A stretch of DNA of 64,000 nucleotides from Artocarpus heterophyllus (Eukaryota > Streptophyta > Magnoliopsida > Rosales > Moraceae): assembly GCA_025403435.1 (NCBI GenBank), contig JAJQZP010000225.1, positions 529,035-593,034 of the forward strand, given 5' to 3'. The position numbers were made by a program, and so were the translations under genes. A model generated the notes under the pieces. The model did no database searches. It was not told the origin of the DNA and worked only from the letters and a program-made list of their open reading frames with translations. Shown one piece after another: positions 10,111 to 21,346 of this stretch (position 1 is its first letter; each line of letters begins with the position of its first letter).

Positions 10111-11509
10111 TTTTAATCTACAATTAAGAATCATATACTAAAGATAAGCAAACATATAATAATAATTTAGTAAGATAACACAATCATATAAAAATACAAA
10201 TGTGTTTATGTGTCAAAACCTTGAAAATATCACGACCTTACAATGATAATTCCCAACTCATAATTCAACAAGCTCCTAGCGGAGTCATGGCAAATTTAAT
10301 CAGGAACACAGATCCCCTCCTGATTAATATATGCCATCCAGGACCCGTATAATCCAGCATATATTAAAAATCATTTCTTTGGCCATTAATTTTATTAACA
10401 GAGCTCCTAGGGGAGGTTAATAATAATATTAACGTGAGTGTATAACCATCGTTTCAATATTTTATCCATGATTTACAATCACCACCTAGGGGTGTGTAAC
10501 CATAAATCATGCTAAACTACCTTATCCTCTTAGAGATCTAATCTAGTACATGATAAAAATCCCTTCCTAGGGGTCGGGACCACCATGTTCTGCCTATGGA
10601 CCAACGATGGAGGCCTTAGGTCCTCTCTTCGAAAACCTTCTCCCACTCAATATTTTAAAATCAAGGTTTTATTTTAAGATCATACATGAACAATTTTAAT
10701 ATGAGCGGCACTTCCTATTCTATATGACATGCTATCAATATACATAGCAAATTATATTATAATGTAGACAAGCTAAGCAATCTAGCAAAGCTACAAGCAA
10801 AATAATAATAACCGTAATATCATGGCTCTACCCTAGAGAATAGAAAACTAAGATTACAAGAGAATGATTGAGACATATTATCGATTCTTCATCCTTGAAT
10901 CTCAAGCTATATCCTTCTTCATATAATGCCCATCTTCAAGTCTTCAATCTCGTATGAATCGAACACTTCATATTTTCGGTCATATCCAAATTTAATGTTT
11001 CTCAGAATTGTCCCAAAAAAAAAAATTAAAACTACATTGAAAACTACACCTGTTCTGGAAAAATTTCCAGCTCTCGGTCGGTAGGCTGTTCTAGGTGATC
11101 GGCCTGTTGGTCATGCTCCATCAGCCTGCCGATAAGGAAGATCGACCTGCCGACTCATGAAAGTTTTGTCTGTCACCAGAGCCACCTGATTTCTACCCCA
11201 CTAACGGTTTGCAGAACTCACGTCTGACATGCCGATCTGTGACCATCGGCCTTCCGAACTATGGGGTTCGACACGCCGACCGAGCAAAAATCTTCCATTC
11301 TAGAAAATACAATTTTTAATAAAATTCATCAATTTTATTTTCAACAATTCAAAAACATAAAATTAGAGACTCATGACAACATATATAACATACAGGAACC
11401 TAGAGTGCCAACTCTCTATAAAATTAAATTCAAGCATAGGAGAAATTAAGATCACAAAATTTATACATATAACATAATCACAAACTCGTAAATTTTTGTA
11501 AAAACCATG
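10111..11509 (-). other. B2 leader, no gene seen
   Basis: Untranslated leader between primer-binding site and gag. It carries the CCTAGG-loop hairpins (about 10275-10580) and phased TCGGCAGGCCGA sites (11103, 11125, 11146). Short open frames here, such as 11261-11449, are shared with B1 only because the DNA is duplicated; they show no protein signature. Confidence 0.7.
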
Positions 11510-11521
11510 GCTTTGATACCA
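11510..11521 (-). other. Primer-binding site of B2
   Basis: The reverse complement is TGGTATCAAAGC, with the same single mismatch to the initiator-Met-tRNA site as in B1. It lies 2 bp inside LTR L2. Confidence 0.8.
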
Positions 11522-11523
11522 AT

Positions 11524-13516
11524 TGTTGGAAAAATAGTACGCAGCAGAATTTTAAAAATTTTACATCAGAGTATTTTCCAAAACACAAGTTTGACATGCT
11601 ATATGCATAAATTAACCGTATCTTACTAACCTCTGTGTGCCGAAAAGCTCCCGCAATCTGTGAAGAGAAGTAACGTTCCAGAAGGGCCTCAGCCAACTGG
11701 TCTTCTTTACTATTCTCTATCCACGACTGGAGTGTGTGTGGGCTCACACTTACAGCTCTTCCACTAGGCGACTCTCCTTCCAACCAATTGAGAGAACCAA
11801 AGCTAGTGCTCGGATTTGTGAACAAAAGCTCTCAGGGAGTTTTCAGATTCTCACCGACAGAGTATCACTCTTAATCTCTCAATTGATTTGAATAACTTAT
11901 ATGACTTACTCCCTATTTATAGAGGTTGGGTCTATGGTCAGTCCTTATCAAATTAGGTCTCAAAAATTCGAATCAGAATCAAATTCGGATCAATATTTGA
12001 TAAGATCTGTATAAAAATGCGTAATCTTATCCTTCGCTCTTCGACAGGCTGAACACGTCCATCGATAGGCCAAACACGTGGATCGGCAATAAAAATCTCA
12101 ACGAATCTTTTATTTTTCACTCGAGATTCTAAAAGATGAAGTCTCAATTTTAATTTAAATAACCCAATAGAGAAGTTATCTAATCAAAACAACTTTATCT
12201 AGATAATCTCTAGCAAAATAAATGAATTCCTAATAATTCTACACGTTATCTTGATCTAATTTATCCAAAAATTAAATCAACCGATAAACAGACAAGAATT
12301 ATCCGATCCTAATAATTCACAAGTTTATGTTAAATCAATTTTATCACAAAATTAATTCAATCGATAAACAGACATGAATTATTTGATTCTTTCAAATTTT
12401 CACCAACCTGATAAATCTGACAAAAGTTACCAATTATTGGAAAAGTACGCCGTATTGTTACAGGATATTGTGAGCTAGCAAAGGGGACCAAATAGACCTA
12501 TATAGTTCAAGCTCCCGATAATTACGAAACCTAATATCCCAAATATGCATTTTATAATTGTCAACTCCAACACTACTCCACTAAAAGCTTGGAGCTACAC
12601 TCTCGAACTACATAGAATTATGAAGCCCGTATAGCTAAGTCTCCATGACATATCATAGTGTATCGTATCCCCATATGGTTATCCATAATCGGCTAAAGGG
12701 CAAGTTCTGTCTTACCTTCCTGATTATTTTTTTCTTACGTTCCATTATCTCACCATCGAAAAACTTACCATCCAAAGACAGTATACAATTCGGTTACACC
12801 TATGTTTCCAAATAGTTGAGCACACCAGTTTTCCAATTACAGGATAACGCATATGAGAGGATATCACTACTCCTAAAGAAGAGCTATGGATTCCATATCT
12901 ATGAATAATAGGTCTACGTATCAAGAGTTATGCCTCCAACGTACTGGCATGCATACCACTATTAAGATGTGGGTGTCATCCTTTGGTACATCAAAAGCCA
13001 CAAGTCAAGACAAAGGGCCCACTATTCATCTTAAGATTAAGATACAATACAAATGATTGCCTAAAGTGAATCGATTTGCTGAGATAGAATTTTTAACCCA
13101 AATCAATTCACTTTATGTACTGATCCAACACATTGTCACCTATGATAACGTGCCAATGTTTCTATTCATGGACTCCACCTCCGATGGTCAAGACAAATCA
13201 TCTCTCAATTGGAATATAGACAACATAACAATCTTTACATGAATAAAGCGTCCAACTTTATTCCCTCGATTGCGGATCTTATTATTTAAACCATCACCTT
13301 AAGAATTGTGTCTTTTGTATAATCTGTCCATCATATGCCTAATTCTTAAGGTTTAGACCGACAGTCTCAGACTATTGTTCGCTTAACATACATTCAATAA
13401 ATATGAACATAAAGAGGACAAGACTTGGTATATAAATAATAAATAAATTCTTTATTGATAAAAATGTCTCTAAAAACTTATTATATTTTTACTCGTTAGG
13501 GCATACATGTCTAACA
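11524..13516 (-). repeat. LTR L2, 5' LTR of B2 (1993 bp)
   Basis: As read on plus it runs from TGTTGG at 11524 to CTAACA ending at 13516. It is close to L1 throughout; a visible difference is a 15-20 bp loss after the third phased site (12087). The right flank CCAGC (13517-13521) is the candidate target duplication of the whole B array; the left partner is outside the window. Confidence 0.9.
12040..12092. repeat. 21-bp-phased TCGGCAGGCCGA array in L2 U3
   Basis: CAGG/TAGG cores start at 12045, 12066 and 12087. The third unit is truncated on its right side. A CACGTG G-box lies at 12075-12080, as in L1. Confidence 0.8.
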
Positions 13517-14446
13517 CCAGCTTGGTGGCAGCTTTCGATGTTACGAGCACCTTAGGCTAGGGAGCTGGAGTTTAGTTTCTACTCTTGTCACAGGCAAGTA
13601 ACCTTTGATGCTTCCGTCAAGGACCCGCCAGACGAGGATAAAGAATCAGAGGACGTGGCCGCTGAAGATGAAGAAGCTAAGGAAAGGCTTGTCGCCACTA
13701 GGGTCTAGGGTATGATTGCAGACAAGAGCTTTCAGCCTGGCCAAGCCTCTATAATTGGTACACTTTGGAGCTACGTCGGGCTAGCTCGAAGCCTTACGTC
13801 GAGAGTGTCATATCCTGGAAGACGTCGACCTTGTGTTGCACAGGGAGGGGAACTCGCCACTGAACCCGACAGAAGGTTATATCACTTTATACTCTGAGTT
13901 CTTCTATGCCGGGCTTCACCTGCCTTTTCATCCCTTCCTTCGATAGGCATTAAATGACTTAAACATGTGGCTTGCTCAATTGAACTTGAACTGCTATCAC
14001 TCCCTGATCGGGATGTATATCCTCTGAAGGTATTACCACACAACCGAGATGCTGTGGGGAGCCTTCAAGCAAGTGCACAAAATGAAGAGGCTTCCTTGGC
14101 AATTGGGATGGTATTATTTCACTGGGTTCAAGAAAGATTTCATTCTAGGAAACCCTGACTTAAACAAACCTTGGAAGTTTGAGTGGTTCTTCGTGGGGGG
14201 AAACTACATGTCTCGGGCTGGTGAAGTGGTACTTGAGGACTAGCAAGTCCCGAGGAAGTTCGAGCAAGGGCACATCTGGTCGAAGAGGCCGTGGGCACCA
14301 ATTGAGGTGGTTGTAACAGTGGAGGAATTATACACTAAGCCTGAATCTACTCAGCAGCAATCCTTCCTACTTCGAAAGGCCAATCTCACCCACTATGACT
14401 GGTAGTATTGTGATGATACTATGCAAGTTGGAGACTATCTTCCCAT
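13517..14446 (+). pseudogene. Relic of a Tat-type antisense extra ORF (PF04195-like)
   Basis: Reading across frames gives an acidic stretch (about 13630-13690), then PTEGYITLYSEFF, LPFHPFLR, ALNDLNMW, and later KPWKFEWFFVGGNYMSRAGE and QGHIWSKRPW. The same series occurs at 30330-30800 in element G (PEGYITLYMEFF, LPFHPFLHRALNDLNMC, QGHVWSKRLW). This is the plant 'putative gypsy-type transposon' domain, carried by the antisense extra ORF of Tat gypsy elements. Several stops and frame changes show it is dead. No LTR, gag or pol of its parent is visible; L2 cuts it on the left and CACTA sequence follows on the right. Confidence 0.7.
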
Positions 14447-14458
14447 CTTTTTTTTTTT

Positions 14459-15660
14459 TTGATATCATGGTTCATTTAACATCACACCTTTCTGAAGAGG
14501 CCTTGCTTAAGGGTCCAATTCATATGAGATGGATGTATCTGCTCAACCAGTATATTGGGATGCTTAAGTAGTTTGTTAGAAATCAGACACAACCTAAGGT
14601 TCTATTGCTAAAGGATATGTTGTAAATGTTGCTTTGAATTTTTGTGCCATGTATTTCATTGCCATTGAGACAAGATTTTATCAGCCAAAAAGAAACTGGG
14701 CAACAAATGAATTGCCTTAAAAGCACAGTAGGAAGGTAACAGTTACAACATATCCTAACATCGTCCAATTAGGAAGGTAATAGTTACAACAATAGATGTG
14801 GCCACAAAAATAAAGCAAAGTGGTATAAGCACAGAAGTTGAAAAATACAACAAGTATGTTCCATCTACTTAACCCTTTTCTCTACAATATATTTCACATC
14901 TTACTTGATCGCTAATTTTACTTCTTAAATTACATAATTGTGTAGTGACCACATGAAGGAACTACAAGTCACTGGACGTCAAAATGTGAATAAAGTCTAC
15001 AAAAAAGAGTTCTTCCAATGGTTCTACAAGAAGGTAAACAAACCTATTACTTTGCATTTGAGTATGGATATTTAACTTTAATAATTTTAACATAATATCA
15101 CATTAAGATTTGTTGTGCAAATGGATGCAAATGTAAGATCTTAGTCAAATTAACTCTTAGGAGGCCACCAATCAGTTGTTTGCTTTAGCATTGGGATCAA
15201 ACATTTTGGTATTATCATACTCAAGTTGTATAGTAAATGGAGTTAAATTTCTTGCGTTTGATCATGATGTAAGACATAAGGCACAAAATAGTGGTGTATG
15301 CATGCTCGAAATTAAAGATTTAAACTTTTATGGAAAATTAGAGGAAATAATTGAACTTTCATACATACATGATTGTTCAGTGGTGTTATTTAGGTGCAAG
15401 TGGTTTTATATCAACCCATTGCAAAGGAGAATGCAAATGTACAAAATAAAAGAAGCATTTTCATGAATGCTTAGTGGTATAAAGATGATCCCTTCATACT
15501 TGCATTGCAAGCACAACAAGTTTTTTATATCGACGACGTTCAAGAGTTCAAGCTAGTTCAAGCTAGAAAGTTATTAAACACAATGGACATCGATATATTT
15601 GGGATATACCTGACGATGTCGAAATAAAGTTCAAGTATTGCAAGACAACAATTCTTCCAA
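14459..15660 (+). pseudogene. CACTA TNP2 transposase, C-terminal relic
   Basis: From about 14462 the frame reads IMVHLTSHLSEEALLKGPIH then MRWMYLLNQYIGMLK, the DUF4218 signature. SIAKGYV, FCAMYF and ETRF fragments follow to about 14700. At 15176-15466 a 96-residue frame contains SCIVNGVKFLAFDHD, AQNSGVCM, FYGKLEEIIELSY and VVLFRCKWF, the DUF4216 signature. The tail to about 15660 includes DPFILALQAQQVFYIDD-type sequence. Stops and frameshifts separate the blocks. The transposase catalytic domain that should precede DUF4218 is missing. Confidence 0.75.
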
Positions 15661-16039
15661 CTTCAATATGGAGGTTGAGCAACTTTAGTTGTATGTCATG
15701 CTCTTTAGTCGACTTGATGTTGCCTCGATGTTGTTGAAGATGTCAATGCTCTCTTTATATGATCCCAAAGGGGCGACATGGGTTTCATTGACAATGATAA
15801 CACAATAGAGATTGATGACACATAAAAAGTCGATGACACAGTTGAGGAGTATGTTGATGATGAGGTGTCTAAGTGTGAAGATGAGGAAGCAAATGATTAA
15901 CAAGTTTATTGTGACGCCCTTACTTACACCCGCAATGATGATGATTGAGTCTTTTTATATTGTAATTTTCTAATATACTTTGAAACATATACTAAAATTT
16001 GTTTCAAAACATAATACATAAATTGATCTTCCTCTTTAC

Positions 16040-17560
16040 TACCAATGTGTAGCATGTCTGCCCAGTTTACCACCTACGCTAGATCTGTTAGGGGAGCTGA
16101 GCCCCCACCGAGACATTGGATGATGCTACCATCCTAATGTCAAGCAGGTATGAATTTAAATATTTATGTGTTTTTTTTACAATCTTATTGTTTTTCTTTA
16201 ATTTATAAAACTTAAATATACAGTACTAGCTTCCTCGAGCCATAGGGGTTGGGGAGAGTCATGACTGATAGACATCATCAAATGGGTGAGGATACATGGA
16301 AAGTGCCATGTACACTTTGATCGTATAGAGAACACAATGAAGGCTGTCAAGAGTTCAACGTATGGTTTGATAGTACCATTGGGGTGCACATGAGGGAATG
16401 TATGGCCCCACATTACAACACTTGGAGGTCTATCCTACAAGAGGATAGAAACAAGATCTCTGGCTGCATGACAATAATAGCTTTTACATCAATTCGATTT
16501 TCTTATATTTTCATGGAAAATGCAGAGTAACTTGTTTTTAAAAATGCAGGAATGGTTTGACATCAAGCTTACATCTAAGATGAGGGCTTACATCAACTAT
16601 GAGGCCCAAAACTATTATCATGATGGTAAAAATGCCTAAACAATCACTACAAGAAGCATGGGCCAGACGTGAAGCCTAAAACTATAAAGAGTATAGATGA
16701 ATGGCAAAAATATTATGAGCAGTTTGCCTCGCCTACATTTAGGGTTTGTTTCCCCATTAATTTTTTTTTTATTACATATCACTTAGTAAAATGCATTGTA
16801 AAAATGGAACTTTTTTTTACAGGCTCGATCACAAACGAATACAACAAATCATAAAGAAATGAAATGGTCAAGCTATCAGGGGCAAGCATCTTTTATGCAG
16901 CATCGCTATGAAAATGTATGGTATGCTATACACTTTTACAAGATATTTATTTCCATAAACTCAATATCAATAATTGAAGTCTAGCATTAATTCAATGTTA
17001 TAGATTGAACCCAAGAAAGCCCAGCCATAATCCTTGATCGACAACTAATGTACTCAACACTTTCATTAAGATAAGGGCGGGGTGAATGAGGCTATGGAGG
17101 CCACATATGTAAGTAAACCATAGCCATCTCTTTAAATATAATCTTATCTTATAATATTTTATTTGTTAATTAATAATTTTTTCCTCACTTTTAATTATAG
17201 GGCCAAATGGTCTAAGAGAAACAAACGTAAGCTGCAACCTCCTCTTTAGCCCTGACTTTAATGAGGTTGCCATACTTGCAAATGTGTTAGGGACACGTAG
17301 GGGTCACTGAATCAGAGTGGGACCTCAATTGAGTTAGAAAGAGCCGAGTTCCAATTCCACATTCTCTAGTTTTCAATACGGACACACGCATGTTCCTTTA
17401 GAGATGCAAAATCGGCTCTCCCAATTGTATACCAACAACATCGAGCTAGTTACTCAACTGAGATAAACGAATCAGAATTGTCAAGATACCTTTGCCTCTG
17501 GCGTCTATAATCCCTCCTGCTAATGAAGAAGAGGAAGAGGAAGAAAATGTAAACTTAGAT
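16040..17560 (+). pseudogene. CACTA second gene, transposase_24 (PF03004)-like relic
   Basis: Exon-like blocks include WFDSTIGVHMRECMAPHYNT (around 16360-16430), WFDIKLTSKMRAYINYEAQN (about 16555-16615), KHGPDVKPKT ... IDEWQKYYEQFASPTFR (to 16743) and ARSQTNTTNHKEMKWSSYQG (from 16823). The last two join in frame if 16744-16822 is removed as an intron (GT ... TTTTTTTTACAG, 79 nt, phase 0). This resembles the transposase_24 protein of En/Spm elements. Further blocks to about 17560 end in an acidic EEEEEE stretch. Frame changes make it a pseudogene. Confidence 0.65.
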
Positions 17561-17834
17561 TATTAGAAATTTTTTATATTATTAGACTTGTGGTACTTTT
17601 ATTTTTTTTATTTGTTTTCAGACTATGTAGTATGTTTTGTTTTATTTTATGAAGTGTATGTTGTACTTTGTGTTATATTATTAATTTTTTAGACATTTTA
17701 TTTATATTTCAATTATTTCTAAATTTTTTCAAAATTTAAGATATTTAAAAAAATTAAGTAAAATCAAAACCAAAATTATTTATTTAATTGTAATGCAATA
17801 TATTTTTATTTTATTTTTTTATAAAAAAAGATAC

Positions 17835-18152
17835 TTAGCGACGATATTTATCGTATCGTCACTAAAAAACAATGAAGAAAACTTTTAATGACAACTTGTC
17901 GTCACTAATAGTCATTTTCAAAAACTTTTAGATTGTCAAAATTTAAAAAAATTTCAAACATTCAAAAACTTTTGGCAATGACAATTTCCAAAAAGTCGTC
18001 GCTAAAAGGCAATGATGATGCCATCAAGATTCGATTCGCAGCCTCAGAATTAGCAATGATGTATCGTACTGTCGGCATTAAATAGTTCCTATTGACCAAA
18101 AAAATATTAGCGATGACTTTGGGAATGTTAGCGATGACAATTTCTTGTAGTG
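17835..18152. repeat. CACTA right subterminal repeats and terminal inverted repeat
   Basis: Repeated units related to TTAGCGACGA/TCGTCGCTAA occur near 17835, 17855, 17890, 17900, 17980, 18000, 18050, 18110 and 18130 in both orientations, ending in TTCTTGTAGTG at 18142-18152. This layout is typical of CACTA ends, where transposase binds clustered subterminal motifs. Confidence 0.75.
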
Positions 18153-18688
18153 ATAAAATTATAACATGCTTAGTCTAGTACATTGAGCTTCTTGATTGAG
18201 TAGACTATGCCTTCGTACTATATTAAATATCTAAAAACCAAATTCATAAAAATTAGGCATCTTAGTAAGAATTACGAGCACCATATTATTATTGGCAAAA
18301 ATTGTATGTAAGAATTACGAGCACCATACCCACTATACACGGTTCAGCTGATCACTAGAAGACATCAACAAGAAAACATCAACTAGCCAAATCGACTGGA
18401 GATAATGAGTCGATCTGAGGTAATAATCAATTGAAGACTAGTGGGTCCTACCTTGCACAAATCAAAGAAGGATCATTCAAGGATCCTAAGAAGACCAAAT
18501 CAGCCAAATCCACAAATAAAAGACAAGATTCACATCAATCTTGGAGGAGAACTAAGTAACCTCAACCTAAATAAGAAAACATATAAATGGGAAAGTCAAT
18601 TGAAAAACAAATAAGGAAGTTACTTTTTTTTTTGGTGAACTCTGAATCAACTCTAAAATAAAGAAATCAGGAGGCCTAATTTGTCCCC
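18153..18688. other. No gene recognised
   Basis: AT-rich sequence between the CACTA end and the LTR of element G. A phrase AAGAATTACGAGCACCATA occurs twice (about 18268 and 18311), and a T-run lies near 18624-18634. No coding, RNA or further transposon signal is visible. Confidence 0.5.
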
Positions 18689-19085
18689 TGTTGATGCTTA
18701 CCTGAGTTCGGCATCGAATCAACACCACGTGCAGCTGCGCACGGTGCTTAACTCTTCCCTATTCATCCCTGCCTGTTCGAGTAAACCTACAGCAAGAGGA
18801 GGGAAACTTGTTAGGTGGCAAAGAGCATGCCTCTTGGATGCAATAAATGCACCCTATTTATAGGCTGCCACTTGGACTAGGTGTTAGGTGGGTTTTGCCC
18901 ATGACCCGAGTGTCACATCAAGACGTGTCAGGTGGCAGAGCACAAGTGTCGTTCCCTCTGTTGGCAGATCATTTTCCATCTAACGATGAATTATCCGCCA
19001 TTTGTTGGCTAGTGATGGCAAGTAGCAGTCTACTTACAAGTAAAAAGAATTCAACTCGAGCTGGTGCTTGATCCGAGGTGGTGAC
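18689..19085 (-). repeat. 3' LTR of element G, left portion
   Basis: As read on plus it begins TGTTGATGCTTACC at 18689 and is cut at 19085 by element D. It continues from 29196 to about 29354, for about 556 bp in total. A minus-strand TATA box, CCTATAAATAGGG, lies at about 18864-18852. The outer boundary is inferred from TG and the lack of a partner LTR in the window. Confidence 0.5.
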
Positions 19086-20619
19086 TGTTAGCCCAAGAAT
19101 AACTACCCAAGAGGGGGGGTGAATTGGGTTTTCCGAAAACTTTTACAATTGTTGGAAATTTTCTAAAGTGAAAAGCTTAAGAAGTAAATAAGAGAACAAG
19201 ATAATATGAGCACAACCAAGCAGCGATTAAGTAAAGAGTAAGGAGAAGAAATGCAAACACTGTTTATAGTGGTTTGGCCAATATGCCTACGTCCGCTGTC
19301 GCCAAGCTAAACTCCTTTGCTTGACCTCTTGCACTATTAGACCAACTTTTTTGGCACGATCACTCCTTTATACCACCAATGACTTGCTCAACCCGAGGCT
19401 TACCACACCTTCTTACAAAGTGACAATTTTCCCTGAGATTGTCTAACCAAGAACTCCCCAAATTTACAAGGCTTTGGAAACCCAACAATGAAAATAATGT
19501 GATTGTAATTTTGGTACACTCACAAAATATACACTCCAAAACAAAAAGAGATGAAAATACAACTGTGGTATGTGTTTGGAGGTGTGAGTAATTCTCAATT
19601 AGAGTATGAAACAATTTTGGCTCAAGAGAATGTGTAAGTAATGAATGCTAGATAAGAACAATGTAGAATAATGTCAAATTTCACTTGTGTTCCTTCATCA
19701 TTTATTGCACATTGAATGAATGGGTATTTATAGCTCCCTAGTGATTAGAAACATCTAAACACATCAATTTTGAGTGAAACTAGCTGTTGTAATTAGAGCT
19801 CCAATGGTCAAAAAACTAACCATTACGGACAGTTCGGTAGACCGGAAGCTAAGTTCAGCAGGCCAAAGATTGCAGTGCTAAAAATCAAGTTCTCAACGGT
19901 CACCAGATCAGTAGGCCTATTCACAGTTCGGTAGTCCAAACTTTGATCCATCGGCAGGCCGCCAGAGCCTCTATAGAATGACTTTTGAAAACCCTCAGAT
20001 TGGCAGGCTGAAGCAGGGTGTTCGGCAGGCCGATCTTCAAAACTTCGACAGGCCGAAGATTCCTTCAGTAGGCCGTCAGAGCTTCTGTAGACGAGGGGTT
20101 AAAAATCCCCAAATCGGCAGGCTGAAGCAGGGTTTTTGACAGGCCAATCGTCTTTGGTAGGTTGACCAAATTAGGTCGGCAGGCCGATCTGCCTTGGGCC
20201 AAAAAGCCAATGTGACCTGTTTTTGAAATTTGTTATACATCAACTTGTTTACGCACTTCTAAAACAGTTTAAGTCATAATTTCACATTCAATTTGAATTC
20301 AAAACAACATTGAATGCAAGTATGCAATGTGAGTGTGTGCTCTTGAGTTTTCTTTTGATCATTCAATTTGAGAATTGCTCACTTACACTTTTGGACTGTA
20401 GAATAGAAACTTGTAATCTTCAAGTCTGTGTGAGTTCCCTTTCAAAAGAAGACTTCTTCCACAAGCTTTCTTGAACTGTCTTCACTTGATTTCTTGAAAA
20501 GTAAGCTTAGAGACACTCAAGATAATTGTTGGTTTAAAAGAGTATTTTACACATATAAAAATTGTATTTGTTATCATCAAAAGAGTATTACATAGCATTG
20601 TGAAACCTTGGAGCCAACA
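19086..20619 (-). repeat. 3' LTR of D (1534 bp)
   Basis: Bounded by TGTTAGCCC at 19086 and GAGCCAACA ending at 20619, with the pyrimidine-rich complement of a polypurine tract (ATTTCCCCCTTTTT) right after. A minus-strand TATA box, GCTATAAATACCC, lies at 19734-19722. TCGGCAGGCCGA-type sites fill 19838-20180 upstream of it. Confidence 0.9.
19830..20190. repeat. Clustered TCGGCAGGCCGA-type sites in D 3' LTR
   Basis: CAGG/TAGG-type cores start at 19838, 19859, 19912, 19932, 19955, 20004, 20026, 20049, 20069, 20118, 20140, 20158 and 20180. Within clusters the steps are 18-23 bp; between clusters they are 49-53 bp. The cluster arrangement recurs in the 5' LTR at about 28405-28760. Confidence 0.8.
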
Positions 20620-21192
20620 ATTTCCCCCTTTTTGATGACAAAACAATTTTTGATTGTTTTTAAAAATTTCAGTAGCTCCCCCTAAAAATGTGCAGGATTT
20701 TCAAAAATTTTGGAAAAGCACCCCCTTAAGGTGATATTCTCCACTATTTAAATGATAAGATTTAAAAAATTTGAAAGAGCTCCCCCTGAAACATATGCTT
20801 TCCTTCAAAACATCAATTTTCATTGCAAATTCTAAGATACCAATAAAAGATCAAAAAAAATATAAGAGTGCAAAGATATAGCAATATCACAAGTACCACC
20901 AACCTTATATCTCCACAATCATCAAACAATCTCCAAATGCAATATCACAAGTACCACCATCCTTATATCTCCACAATCATCAAACAATCTCCAAATGAAG
21001 ATAGCAATTGTATATAAATCATCAAACATCATCAAGAACCACCATCCTTATTGCTCCACAATAAAAAATATGCATATTCTCCCCCTTTTTGTCATTAAGA
21101 AAAAAAAAATAAAAGCAATTGATATACCAAAATAGTCATTGAAAGATTGAAATTGTTATAATTCACAAACAAAGTGCATAAAATTTGCAAAG
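20620..21192 (-). other. D: 3' untranslated region, polypurine tracts and a tandem repeat
   Basis: On the minus strand a G-rich polypurine tract (AAAAAGGGGGAAAT) ends at 20620 against the LTR. Similar tracts recur at about 20668, 20712, 20772 and 21071. A 58-bp unit is repeated in tandem at 20881-20938 and 20939-20996 with very few changes. No coding signal is visible. Confidence 0.65.
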
Positions 21193-21346
21193 TCAAACCA
21201 AAAGAACATGAATGAACAAAGAGAAAACATGATGAGGGATTTTATGGTTGGCTCGATGATCCTCCGCCAAAGTGCATTTGTCAAAGAAGATTAAGGATCT
21301 CTTGTTGACCGGCTTGCAAATTTGCAATGTCAGCCCCCATCTTTTA

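Larger units (their letters stand above)
6254..11523 (-). mobile_element. Internal region of Angela-like copia copy B2
   Basis: This minus-strand interior of 5270 bp lies between L1 (3' LTR) and L2 (5' LTR). In the direction of transcription it holds a primer-binding site (11521-11510), a leader of about 1.4 kb, gag from ATG 10110-10108, protease, integrase, RT, RNase H, and the polypurine tract 6265-6254. Its gag-pol layout is full length but interrupted throughout. The leader lacks about 250 bp next to the primer-binding site that copies B3 and C retain. Confidence 0.85.
14459..18152 (+). mobile_element. Truncated CACTA (En/Spm) DNA transposon
   Basis: TNP2-type relics (DUF4218 then DUF4216) are followed by a second transposase_24-type gene and then a right end with repeated subterminal motifs finishing in TTCTTGTAGTG at 18142-18152, the reverse of the CACTACAAGAA terminus. 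The left terminus and the catalytic part of TNP2 are absent. Homology begins just after a T-run at about 14447-14459. Confidence 0.8.

Noticed and set aside
16645..16655. CACTACAAGAA as a possible CACTA left terminus
   Set aside because: It lies inside the transposase_24-like exon and encodes part of YYKKHGPDV-type sequence; coding homology continues on both sides.
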